This document shows, in pieces, positions 1 to 6,891 of a stretch of DNA of 15,248 nucleotides. The notes beneath the pieces are model-generated. The model did no database searches. It saw only the letters and a list, made by a program, of their open reading frames with translations, and had not been told where the DNA came from. The translations under genes and the position numbers were made by a program. The stretch's first letter is position 1, and each line of letters begins with the position of its first letter. The stretch lies in the NCBI GenBank assembly GCA_030615425.1, contig JAUWZG010000021.1, positions 1 to 15,248 on the forward strand. The letters run 5' to 3'. The DNA comes from Dehalococcoidia bacterium. GTDB lineage: Bacteria; Chloroflexota; Dehalococcoidia; Dehalococcoidales; BS750m-G39.

Positions 1-591
1 GAGGATATGACCGAGGATGGCTCATTTTATCTGCTTGACGGCGGGGAGATAATAGTGCCAATGATGAGACAAACGGAGTTGTTCGGCTATGCTGAGGGCG
101 ATGGATATCAGGCAGTCGAACTGCTATATGACGGCGGTGAACTCTCGATGGTCATCTTGCTTCCTGCGCCTGGCCAATTTGAGACATTTGAAGACTCGCT
201 GGATGCCCAGCAGGTGGATGAGATTACTGGGAGACTAGAGTTCAGACAGGTCACCCTAGCCATGCCGAAATTCGAGTTTGAATCGGAATTTAGCCTAGGT
301 GAGACCCTGGCAGCGATGGGCATGCCCATCGCTTTCTCCGACGCTGCCGACTTCTCGGGGATGACAGGTAACCGTGACCTTTTCATAGCGGACGTGGTTC
401 ACAAGGCGTTTGTCTCCGTAGATGAAGCCGGCACAGAAGCGGCAGCTGCCACAGCAGTAGTGATGCCACTATCTATACCACCGGAGGAGCCTGCTGAGGT
501 TACCGTTAATCGCCCCTTTATCTTTCAGATTCACGACATAGAGACAGGTAGCATTCTATTTATTGGCCGGGTCGTAAACCCAAGCGCGTAA
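1..591 (+). CDS. Serpin-family protease inhibitor, C-terminal part (5' end outside window)
   Basis: The frame is open to the left edge, so the gene begins outside the window; about 196 residues of a usual 370-400 are present. The end matches the serpin C-terminus: VVHKAFVSVDEAGTEAAAATAV is the block leading into the reactive-centre-loop hinge, and the final NRPFIFQIHDIETGSILFIGRVVNP is the family's closing strands. The small-residue hinge (Gly-Thr-Glu followed by four Ala) is what inhibitory serpins need to insert the loop into beta-sheet A after cleavage, so this is probably an active inhibitor. Counting from the hinge glutamate as P17 puts P1 at the Ser of PLSIPP, with Leu, Met and Pro just before it; the target protease cannot be read from this. 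Bacterial serpins are usually exported, but the signal peptide would lie outside the window. The first in-window ATG at 7 is not the real start. Confidence 0.93.
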   Translation, partial: EDMTEDGSFYLLDGGEIIVPMMRQTELFGYAEGDGYQAVELLYDGGELSMVILLPAPGQFETFEDSLDAQQVDEITGRLEFRQVTLAMPKFEFESEFSLGETLAAMGMPIAFSDAADFSGMTGNRDLFIADVVHKAFVSVDEAGTEAAAATAVVMPLSIPPEEPAEVTVNRPFIFQIHDIETGSILFIGRVVNPSA

Positions 592-707
592 CTCACCCTC
601 AACCGCCGCGTGGAACCTTGCGAAATGCATAGAGGTCACCAGAGTGTGAGGCAACAATCGCTTGTTTTGTGCATAGTCAACTGCGTGGGGCTGGGGATAA
701 AAATAAC

Positions 708-779
<72 letters not shown>

Positions 780-787
780 GCAGGCAG

Positions 788-817
788 AATATAGCACGCT
801 TTGGTTTCTAGTGTCAA
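788..817 (-). promoter_or_regulatory. Sigma-70-type promoter of the tRNA-Met gene
   Basis: Minus strand: TTGACA (817-812), an 18-bp spacer, then TATATT (793-788). The -35 is a consensus match and the -10 matches 5 of 6. The expected start site near 781 is only one to three bases before the mature tRNA 5' end at 779, so the primary transcript would have almost no leader. The -35 box contains the TGA stop of tupC (816-814). Confidence 0.72.
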
Positions 818-1902
818 TTCCACCTTTTTATAATGTGTACCGCGGTGGCTTTAAAGGTGGCGTAAACCCTCTTATTAACCGTCAGACTCAGGTCTTCCGC
901 CGACCTCTTGGTGACTACGGCTAAAAGGGGAAAGCCACAGGCCACTTCAACCCTGACCAATGCCCCCACGGGGAATATTCTGGCTATCCTGCCCTCAAAG
1001 GTGTTCCGGGCACTGCTGGCGTCTTTCTTAAGAGCCAGGGTTATATCCTCAGGTCTAATAAGGGCATGAACTTCCTCGCCTATGCTGTAGTCTGAAATTG
1101 CCTGGATAAGATTGCCGCTGACATCAATGGTGACCAGCTCATTATCTCTATTTACTATTACCCCGCTCAGGATATTGTCAACACCAACGAATTCGGCGAC
1201 CTCCGTATTTTCAGGAGTGCTAAATATATCAGTAGGACTGCCTACTTGTAGTATTTCGCCGTTCATTATCACCCCTATCCTGCCGGCGAGGCGCTGACCT
1301 TGCGACATATTGTGGGTTGCCATCACCACCGTTGTTTTTTGGTCGCCGATGATGTGCGCCAGTACCTCCTCTATTTTTGTTGTGGAGATGGGGTCGAGGT
1401 TAGCCGTAGGCTCGTCAAGAAAGAGCACCTCGGGCGCAACCGCCAAAGCCCGGGCTATGGCTACCCGTTGCGTTTCACCTCCGGAAAGGGTTCGGGCGTT
1501 CCTATTTATGTATTCAGCCATGCCCGCCAGTTCTAAGGCCCGGCTTACCCGCTGGCGGATGGTAGCTTCTTTTTCCCGCCTCCACTTAAGTCCGCAGGCG
1601 ACATTGTCATAGACGCTCATGTTGAACACTACCGGCTTCTGGAGGACAAACGACATACGCCGGCGTGCCTGCAGCCTGAGGCTTTTGTTAGTGGTTACAT
1701 CCATGCCGTCAAAATAGATGCTCCCTGAGGTGGGCGCTTCCAGCAGGTCGAGAAGGCGAAGCAGCGTGGTCTTGCCGGTGCCGGTGGGTCCAATCAGGGC
1801 GAACACCTCGCCCCGGTTGATATTCAGGCTTATATTCTTCAGGATGTCTTGCCCGGCGTATTTCTGCCCGATATTAACTGTTTCTATTAAAGCCATGGTC
1901 AT
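814..1902 (-). CDS. tupC: Tungstate ABC transporter, ATP-binding protein TupC
   Basis: This 362-residue ATPase powers uptake of tungstate through the TupB permease on the cytoplasmic face. Walker A is GPTGTGKTT (38-46), the Q-loop Gln is near 88, the ABC signature LSGGE is at 139-143, Walker B VLFLDE is at 159-164 and the switch His is at about 197. After the roughly 235-residue ATPase core, the last 120 residues resemble the TOBE/MOP-type regulatory domain common in oxyanion importers, which may sense the anion. The start codon overlaps the tupB stop as ATGA (1902-1899), which signals translational coupling; a second Met two codons later is an alternative start. The substrate (tungstate rather than molybdate or sulfate) is inferred from the TupA partner. 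Confidence 0.9.
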   Translation of the reverse strand: MTMALIETVNIGQKYAGQDILKNISLNINRGEVFALIGPTGTGKTTLLRLLDLLEAPTSGSIYFDGMDVTTNKSLRLQARRRMSFVLQKPVVFNMSVYDNVACGLKWRREKEATIRQRVSRALELAGMAEYINRNARTLSGGETQRVAIARALAVAPEVLFLDEPTANLDPISTTKIEEVLAHIIGDQKTTVVMATHNMSQGQRLAGRIGVIMNGEILQVGSPTDIFSTPENTEVAEFVGVDNILSGVIVNRDNELVTIDVSGNLIQAISDYSIGEEVHALIRPEDITLALKKDASSARNTFEGRIARIFPVGALVRVEVACGFPLLAVVTKRSAEDLSLTVNKRVYATFKATAVHIIKRWN

Positions 1903-2585
1903 CTCTGCTGAATTCTATTTAGCACTAAATTTATTACCAGTGCTATAGCGATAAGGATTATGCCCAATGCCAGCGCCAGTTCCAGGTCGCCCTTGGATGT
2001 TTCCAGGGAGATTGCCGTGGTAATGGTTCGGGTAAATCCGGCGATGTTGCCGCCGACCATGAGGGAAAGCCCGACCTCCGAAATCGCCCGCCCGAATCCC
2101 ATTATCAGCCCGGCCAGTACGGCAAATCTGGCTTCTCTAAGGGTTATAACCGCTGTCTGGAAGCCGCTGGCACCCAGGGAGATAGCGGTATCGGCGATGG
2201 CTTTATCAATGCCGCTCAAGGCGGAGATGGTCAGCCCGAGCATTATCGGGGATATCAGTATTACCTGTCCTATTACCATGACGGCAGGAGTGAACATGAT
2301 ATCGAGCCCTCCCAGAGGTCCGGCGCTGGAGAAGAGGACGAAGGCAAAAAGCCCCACCGCTACCGTGGGCAAACTGAATAGCGTCTGGACTATGTTTATT
2401 AGCGTCCGCTTGCCGGGGAAGTTATTGAAATGGATAACCGCCCCCAGTGGCAGGCATATTAGGGCGGCAAGGGTAGAGGAGGTTGCTGATATTGCTAGCG
2501 ACCTCCCGGCTATCTCCATGACCTCCAGGTCAAAGGATATTATAAGTTTTACTGCTGTAACCAGTCCTTCCCACAGCTCGGTCAA
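1899..2585 (-). CDS. tupB: Tungstate ABC transporter, permease TupB
   Basis: This 228-residue inner-membrane permease has several hydrophobic spans and the cytoplasmic coupling loop of binding-protein-dependent permeases at about 151-170 (EAR, then Gly, then GFGRAISE). The length and the MTELWEGL start fit the TupB family. The start is TTG (2585-2583): an in-frame TAA lies three codons upstream and there is no better ATG, so the gene must use this or a later rare start. Ribosome-binding signal is weak (GGGG about 10 nt upstream). It sits 25 bp after tupA and overlaps tupC by 4 bp, so all three are one transcription unit. A weak TTG start may keep permease synthesis below that of the binding protein. 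Confidence 0.9.
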   Translation of the reverse strand: MTELWEGLVTAVKLIISFDLEVMEIAGRSLAISATSSTLAALICLPLGAVIHFNNFPGKRTLINIVQTLFSLPTVAVGLFAFVLFSSAGPLGGLDIMFTPAVMVIGQVILISPIMLGLTISALSGIDKAIADTAISLGASGFQTAVITLREARFAVLAGLIMGFGRAISEVGLSLMVGGNIAGFTRTITTAISLETSKGDLELALALGIILIAIALVINLVLNRIQQR

Positions 2586-2610
2586 TTTGCTTTAACCCCG
2601 AATATTTTTA

Positions 2611-3459
2611 TCACTGGGGCTCAGCCCCGGCACAGGGGATGAATAACGGCATACCGTACTGCTCAACCCCGTAGTTTCCAATGAGTTCTTGAATCTGGGG
2701 TGAGGTGAGAAAAACTATCAGGTTGTTGGCCATCTCAATGTTGGTTTTGGGATTACTTTCCGGGTTTACGGCAATAGCCGAGTAGACATTGAGCAGGATG
2801 TCACCCTCTTCTACTAACGGCACCAGCTCGAGCTCGCTTTGGTAGGAGAGGAAGGTACCGATGTCAGTGAGGGTGTACCCCCCTAGTTCGCTGGCCATGA
2901 GCAGGGCCGGCCCCATACCCCTCCCCGCCTCTACGTACCATTGTCCGGCGGTTCTCACCTCTTCGTAGTCGTAGCCGGCACTTGCCCAGATTGCCTTCTC
3001 CTTGCTGTGTGTTCCCGAATCGTCCCCGCGAGATATAAAGCTGCTGCTTCCTGTCTCGTATAGTGTCCGGAAGGCGTCCTCGGGGCTCATGTCCTTAATT
3101 CCGGCGGGGTCATCTTCGGGGCCGACGATGAGGAAGTAGTTATAGGTAAAGGGAACCCGCTCCACGCCGTAGCCTTCGGTGACAAACTGTTCTTCACGGG
3201 CTTTGGAATGAACGGCGATAATATCAACGTCTCCCCTCATCCCGTATTCCAGGGCGATGCCGGTTCCGGCGTATAATACATCAAGCTCCACGTCGTATTC
3301 CTCTTCAAAAATCGGCTCAAGGCAATCCCAGAGTTCAGTGTCATAAAGGCTGGTGGTGGTCGCCACTCTCAGCCGTTGCTGACCAAAGCCGACCATACCT
3401 AGTAGTAGACTGACAATTACCAGCCCGGCTAATATGGCAACTACTTTGTTTCTCTTCAT
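2611..3459 (-). CDS. tupA: Tungstate-binding protein TupA (extracytoplasmic)
   Basis: This is the solute-binding protein that captures tungstate outside the membrane and delivers it to TupBC. The N-terminus (MKRNK followed by about 20 hydrophobic residues) is a signal peptide or membrane anchor, with no clear lipobox Cys. The mature part opens with ATTTSLYDTEL (TTTS at 34-37), and RGDDSGTH (144-151) follows; both are hallmarks that separate TupA from ModA and the sulfate binders. I chose the ATG at 3459 (282 aa) because AAAGGAG stands just ahead of it. An in-frame ATG six codons upstream (3477, 288 aa) has no ribosome-binding site, and the AAAGGAG would then lie inside the coding region. Expression is probably controlled by the leader riboswitch and terminator upstream. 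Confidence 0.9.
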   Translation of the reverse strand: MKRNKVVAILAGLVIVSLLLGMVGFGQQRLRVATTTSLYDTELWDCLEPIFEEEYDVELDVLYAGTGIALEYGMRGDVDIIAVHSKAREEQFVTEGYGVERVPFTYNYFLIVGPEDDPAGIKDMSPEDAFRTLYETGSSSFISRGDDSGTHSKEKAIWASAGYDYEEVRTAGQWYVEAGRGMGPALLMASELGGYTLTDIGTFLSYQSELELVPLVEEGDILLNVYSAIAVNPESNPKTNIEMANNLIVFLTSPQIQELIGNYGVEQYGMPLFIPCAGAEPQ

Positions 3460-3490
3460 ACACTCCTTTAGATTCATTTACGGCATACAT

Positions 3491-3522
3491 AATTAAAAAG
3501 CACCTCGGAAGGAGGCGCTTTT
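3491..3522 (-). terminator. Intrinsic terminator in the tupA leader (attenuator)
   Basis: On the minus-strand RNA a 10-bp stem (AAAGCGCCTC / GAGGTGCTTT) with a 5-nt loop is followed directly by a U-rich run. One G-U wobble occurs; on the plus strand the same position would be an A-C mismatch, so the hairpin is built for minus-strand transcription. It lies between the riboswitch aptamer and tupA, so it can only act as a conditional terminator of the transporter operon. Confidence 0.82.
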
Positions 3523-3547
3523 AGCATGAGCTTATATACTCACATTG

Positions 3548-3645
3548 AGCTCTCCTTTCCAAGCACGGGAGGCACCGCCGTTTCCAGCGATACCCTATCG
3601 GCCAGTCTCCATGGTTTATCTTTAGGAGAACAGGCTCGGAGAGAA
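3548..3645 (-). ncRNA. Moco-family (molybdenum/tungsten cofactor) riboswitch aptamer upstream of tupABC
   Basis: Read on the minus strand, the leader carries conserved blocks I associate with the Moco RNA motif: CTCCGAGCC, then GGCCGATAGGG, a GAAA tetraloop, GCCTCCC and GGAAAGGAGAG. The closing helix P1 pairs CTCTCC (3643-3638) with GGAGAG (3555-3550). Inside it, CGCTG-GAAA-CGGCG is a GNRA-capped hairpin that can be extended by further A-U and G-U pairs, and TTCTCC...GGAGA gives a helix where Moco-type members have P3. Variants lacking P3 have been proposed to sense the tungsten cofactor; the P3-like helix here points to the Moco type, although the genes it controls import tungstate. Identification is by eye, without a covariance-model score. 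Confidence 0.82.
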
Positions 3646-3669
3646 TATTTAGTTTTTAATTTACATCAT

Positions 3670-3697
3670 ATTATCACCTTTCCCCTATAATTGGCAA
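3670..3697 (-). promoter_or_regulatory. Promoter of the tupABC operon
   Basis: Minus strand: TTGCCA (3697-3692), a 16-bp spacer, and GATAAT (3675-3670); each box matches consensus at 5 of 6 positions. The predicted start near 3663 lies about 20 nt before the first riboswitch helix, as expected if the aptamer opens the leader. Confidence 0.65.
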
Positions 3698-3737
3698 CCC
3701 TATTTGAGCTGGTTTAGTTCGTTTCTATCCAACATTG

Positions 3738-3830
3738 ACCCCACCCCCCCCTGTTTTAATTTATGTTTTTCTTCCCACCCACCCGCCCACAAAGGCTTTG
3801 CTCACCAGCCTCAGGGGGTGGGGGGGTGGG
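3738..3830. repeat. G/C-tract block with G-quadruplex motifs on both strands and an imperfect inverted repeat
   Basis: This lies between the divergent tup and crotonase promoters. On the minus strand, positions 3788-3774 read GGGCGGGTGGGTGGG, four G3 tracts with single-base loops. On the plus strand 3814-3830 reads GGGGGTGGGGGGGTGGG, also able to supply four G3 tracts. A third C-run lies at 3739-3751. Positions 3778-3790 and 3818-3830 form a 13-bp inverted repeat with one mismatch, enclosing a 27-base loop. No coding potential is seen. It could act as a transcription roadblock, a supercoiling-sensitive structure, or the end of an upstream unit; the sequence does not decide. Confidence 0.7.
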
Positions 3831-3849
3831 AGCAGTAAGCATCAGTATC

Positions 3850-3879
3850 TTGACGCTAATATAAGCCCTCTGTTAAAAT
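3850..3879 (+). promoter_or_regulatory. Promoter of the crotonase-dehydrogenase-thiolase operon
   Basis: TTGACG (3850-3855), an 18-bp spacer, and TAAAAT (3874-3879), each 5 of 6 to the sigma-70 consensus. The start would be near 3886, giving a leader of about 60 nt before the strong AAGGAGGT site at 3932-3939. Confidence 0.7.
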
Positions 3880-3944
3880 CCACACGGTTATGTTCCTCTT
3901 TTTAATCGACGGTTAATCCTTAAAAGTCACGAAGGAGGTCTGTT

Positions 3945-4715
3945 ATGGCTATTGACTATGAGAAGGAAGGTAGAGTCGCCATCTTTACCATCAATCGCCC
4001 CGAGGCAATGAATGCCATGGATATGGAAGCAGTGCGAGAGCTTCTTGAGGCAATGGTGGACTTTAGAGATGACCCTGAACTGTGGGTTGGTATCATCACC
4101 GGGGCTGGCGAGAAGGCTTTTTGCGGTGGAGCCGATATCAAGGATACCCTGTCCTTCATGAAGGAGCATCGGAGAGACCCCTGGTCGTTCCCGCCGAGCA
4201 TAATGCGCGGGCTTGAGTTATGGAAACCGCTCATTGCCGCCATCAATGGCATGGCATTAGGCGGGGGTTTGGAGATAGCCCTGGCTTGCGATATAAGAAT
4301 AGCCTCGGAGAATGCTCGCCTGGGCACGCCTGAGGTAAATCTGGGTCTGATACCGGGGTGGGGAGGAACGCAGAGGCTGCCGCGGGTTATTCCACTGTGT
4401 AAGGCGGCTGAGATACTACTTATGGGCAGACCCATAGATGCTCAGGAGGCATACCGCATAGGCTTGATAAACAAGGTTGTGCCTCAAGATAAGGTTATGA
4501 CTACGGCTAAGGAGTGGGCTCAAGCTATCTGTCAGGCGGGACCTCTGGCGGTTAGGGCGGCTAAAGAGGCTATGATTAGAGGTTGTAACATGACTTTAGA
4601 AGAGGGCTTAAGGCTGGAGAACTCACTGGTAGCCTATATCATGGGCACTGAGGACTTCGCTGAGGGCACCAAGGCTTTTTTGGAAAAGAGAAAGCCGGTC
4701 TACAAAGCAAAATAA
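3945..4715 (+). CDS. Enoyl-CoA hydratase (crotonase family)
   Basis: This 256-residue cytoplasmic enzyme hydrates trans-2-enoyl-CoA (for example crotonyl-CoA) to 3-hydroxyacyl-CoA. The family landmarks are all present: AFCGGADI (58-65), which helps form the oxyanion hole and CoA pocket; NGMALGGGLEIALACD (101-116); and GTPEVNLGLIPGWGGTQRLPR (127-147). Glu110 and Glu130 are spaced by 20, exactly like the two catalytic glutamates of rat mitochondrial hydratase (144 and 164), so a true hydratase is likely rather than an isomerase or decarboxylase. Start: ATG at 3945 with a near-perfect ribosome-binding site (GAAGGAGGT) and a good promoter upstream. It is first in an operon with the next two enzymes of beta-oxidation, 17 bp before the dehydrogenase. 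Chain-length preference cannot be read. Confidence 0.93.
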   Translation: MAIDYEKEGRVAIFTINRPEAMNAMDMEAVRELLEAMVDFRDDPELWVGIITGAGEKAFCGGADIKDTLSFMKEHRRDPWSFPPSIMRGLELWKPLIAAINGMALGGGLEIALACDIRIASENARLGTPEVNLGLIPGWGGTQRLPRVIPLCKAAEILLMGRPIDAQEAYRIGLINKVVPQDKVMTTAKEWAQAICQAGPLAVRAAKEAMIRGCNMTLEEGLRLENSLVAYIMGTEDFAEGTKAFLEKRKPVYKAK

Positions 4716-4732
4716 TATAAGGAGGGAGTACC

Positions 4733-5584
4733 ATGGAAATTAAGAAGGTCGGTGTAGTTGGCTGTGGAGCCATGGGCGCTGGCATCACTCAGCTCTGCGC
4801 TCAGTCTGGCTACCAAGTGGTGGTATCGGAAATAAACGATGAGCTTTTGAAGCGGGGAATGGGGTTGATTGATAAGGTATTAGCCAGGAGTGTGGAGAAG
4901 GGCAAGCTCTCCCAGCAGGATAAGGATGCCACACTTGGTCGCATTAAGGGCACGACCAATACCAGGGACTTCTCCGACTGCGACCTGGTGATTGAAGCCG
5001 CCATTGAGAATCTGGACTTGAAGAAGAAGATATTTGCCGAGCTGGATGGAATCTGTCCCAAACATGCCATCCTGGCCACTAACACTTCCTGCCTGTCTAT
5101 CATTGATATGGCGGTGGCAACTAAAAGGCCAGACAAGGTGTTGGGGCTGCACTTCTTTAACCCGGCGCCGGTTATGAAACTGCTGGAAATGGTGAGGACC
5201 ATTGCCACCAGCGATGAGGTGGTTAAGGCAAGCAAGAAATTTGGTGAATCTCTGGGTAAGACCACGGTCATTGCTCAGGATGCGCCGGGCTTTATTGTCA
5301 ACCGGCTATGGATACCCTTCCTGCTCCATGCTATTCGTCTCTATGAGGATGGTGTTGCCAGCCGGGAGGATATTGATAATGCCATAAGCCTGGGCTTAAA
5401 TTACCCGATGGGTCCGCTCGCCCTGTCCGATATGGTCGGAGTGGATGTGGTCAAGTTTGTCTCTGATGCGCTGTACGAGCAGCTTAAGGACCCGAGGTAT
5501 ATTACGCCGACGCTGGTGGATAAGATGGTGGCTGCCGGCTGGCTGGGGCGCAAGACAGGGAAGGGCTTCTACGAGTATAAATAA
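4733..5584 (+). CDS. 3-hydroxybutyryl-CoA dehydrogenase
   Basis: This 283-residue enzyme interconverts 3-hydroxyacyl-CoA and 3-oxoacyl-CoA using NAD(P). The N-terminal Rossmann fold shows VGVVGCGAMGAGI (6-18). The catalytic set is Ser119 (NTS), His140 (LHFFNP), Glu152 (LEMV) and Asn190 (GFIVNR); the Ser-His-Asn spacing of 21 and 50 equals that of clostridial Hbd enzymes. The length is that of single-function bacterial Hbd, without a fused hydratase domain. The ATG at 4733 follows GGAGGGAG. It is the second gene of the operon, 28 bp before the thiolase. With its neighbours it completes crotonyl-CoA to acetoacetyl-CoA, either in oxidation of short acids or, in reverse, in synthesis. Confidence 0.94.
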   Translation: MEIKKVGVVGCGAMGAGITQLCAQSGYQVVVSEINDELLKRGMGLIDKVLARSVEKGKLSQQDKDATLGRIKGTTNTRDFSDCDLVIEAAIENLDLKKKIFAELDGICPKHAILATNTSCLSIIDMAVATKRPDKVLGLHFFNPAPVMKLLEMVRTIATSDEVVKASKKFGESLGKTTVIAQDAPGFIVNRLWIPFLLHAIRLYEDGVASREDIDNAISLGLNYPMGPLALSDMVGVDVVKFVSDALYEQLKDPRYITPTLVDKMVAAGWLGRKTGKGFYEYK

Positions 5585-5612
5585 GCCCCCGCAATTAGAA
5601 GGAGGAGATTTT

Positions 5613-6887
5613 ATGTCTGAGGTGGTAATTGTCAGTGGAGTAAGAACAGCTATAGGTAATTATGGAGGGGCACTGCGGGATACCCCGGTAGTAAAACTGG
5701 GTAGCATTGTCATTAAGGAGGCGTTAAATCGGGCAGGGCTGCGACCTAAAAGAGACCCTGAGGAGTATGCCCCTGAGGTATTTAAAGGCGATGATTTGAC
5801 CCCGCTGGAGAAGAAATACCATGACTGGGACAATTCCTTGACCGAGGTGAAGATAGATGAGGTGATAATGGGCAATGTTCTCCAGGCAGGTCAGGGTCAA
5901 AATACCGCTCGTCAGGCAGCCATTTACGCCGGTATTCCCAAGGAGACAACTGCTCTGACGGTGAACAAGATTTGCGCCTCGGGGATGAAGGCTGTAGCCC
6001 TAGCTGCCCAGGCGATAAAGGCTGGCGATGCTGAGGTTATTGTTGCCGGTGGCATGGAGAATATGAGCTCTGTCCCTTACTATTTACCCGCCGCCAGGTG
6101 GGGAGCCAGAATGTTCAATGCCGAGATGGTTGACGGTATGGTCTATGACGGCTTGTGGGAGACATTCTATGATTATCATATGGGTCTAACCTCAGAGAAT
6201 ATAGCCGAAAAGTTCGGCATAACCAGGGAGGAGCAGGATAAGCTTGCCCTCATCAGCAACCAGAGGGCGTTGGCGGCGATAAAGGACGGCATATTCAGGC
6301 AGGAGATAGTCCCGGTTGAGGTTAGAGAGAAGAAGGAGGTCAAACTGTTTGACACCGATGAACACCCCAGAGAGACCTCTATGGAGGCTTTAGGCAAGCT
6401 GCCGACGGTATTCAAAAAGGACGGAGCAGTAACCGCAGGCAATGCCTCGGGGATAACTGACGCCGCTGCTGCCCTGGTAGTAATGTCGGCGGAAAAGGCA
6501 AGGGAGCTGGGGTTAAAACCAATGGCAACTATCAGGTCTTACGCCTCCGGGGGTGTTGACCCGGCATATATGGGTCTGGGGGCGGTTCCAGCAGCCAAGA
6601 AAGCGCTAAAACTGGCTGGACTGGAGCTCAAGGATATAGACTACATTGAATTAAACGAAGCCTTTGCCTCTCAAGCCATAGGGGTAATGAGAGAGCTTGA
6701 TTTTGATTACGACAAGGCGAACGCTCATGGTAGCGGAATCTCACTGGGGCATCCTATAGGCTGTACCGGAGCCAGGATTATAGTTACCCTTCTTTATGAG
6801 ATGCTCCGCCAGAATTACCAGCTAGGTCTGGCGACACTGTGCATCGGTGGCGGTCAGGGAATGGCTGTCATTGTCGAGAGGAAGTAG
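5613..6887 (+). CDS. Acetyl-CoA C-acetyltransferase (thiolase) with an N-terminal insertion
   Basis: This 424-residue thiolase cleaves acetoacetyl-CoA with CoA to two acetyl-CoA, or does the reverse. Catalytic residues are Cys121 (NKICASG), His380 (GHPIGCTGAR) and Cys410 (CIGGGQG), plus the NEAFA motif. The Cys-His-Cys spacing of 259 and 30 equals that of the Zoogloea enzyme (89, 348, 378), but every residue is shifted by 32. The extra length therefore lies entirely ahead of Cys121, at about residues 45-78: a charged stretch containing PKRDPEEY, LTPLEKKYHDWD and SLTEVK, placed just before the usual DEVIMGNVLQAG strand. The start is the ATG at 5613 behind AGAAGGAGGAG; the open frame further left overlaps the dehydrogenase gene out of frame and is not coding. 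Last gene of the operon. Confidence 0.94.
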   Translation: MSEVVIVSGVRTAIGNYGGALRDTPVVKLGSIVIKEALNRAGLRPKRDPEEYAPEVFKGDDLTPLEKKYHDWDNSLTEVKIDEVIMGNVLQAGQGQNTARQAAIYAGIPKETTALTVNKICASGMKAVALAAQAIKAGDAEVIVAGGMENMSSVPYYLPAARWGARMFNAEMVDGMVYDGLWETFYDYHMGLTSENIAEKFGITREEQDKLALISNQRALAAIKDGIFRQEIVPVEVREKKEVKLFDTDEHPRETSMEALGKLPTVFKKDGAVTAGNASGITDAAAALVVMSAEKARELGLKPMATIRSYASGGVDPAYMGLGAVPAAKKALKLAGLELKDIDYIELNEAFASQAIGVMRELDFDYDKANAHGSGISLGHPIGCTGARIIVTLLYEMLRQNYQLGLATLCIGGGQGMAVIVERK

Positions 6888-6891
6888 GCTA

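Noticed and set aside
1960..2595. Plus-strand 211-codon open frame opposite tupB
   Set aside because: It is the antisense shadow of a clear permease gene; its composition is Ser/Pro-rich and it matches no family.
814..3459. Molybdate (ModABC) or sulfate transporter instead of tungstate
   Set aside because: The binding protein has TTTS and RGDDSGTH, typical of TupA, and the permease and ATPase lengths fit TupB and TupC; molybdate uptake is not excluded biochemically.
3738..3830. C/G tract repeats as a CRISPR array or transposon end
   Set aside because: There are no regularly spaced identical repeats with unique spacers, no target duplication, and no transposase or cas gene nearby.
5445..5612. 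Upstream extension of the thiolase reading frame
   Set aside because: It overlaps the dehydrogenase gene in another frame; the resulting residues match no thiolase, and a strong ribosome-binding site stands before the ATG at 5613.
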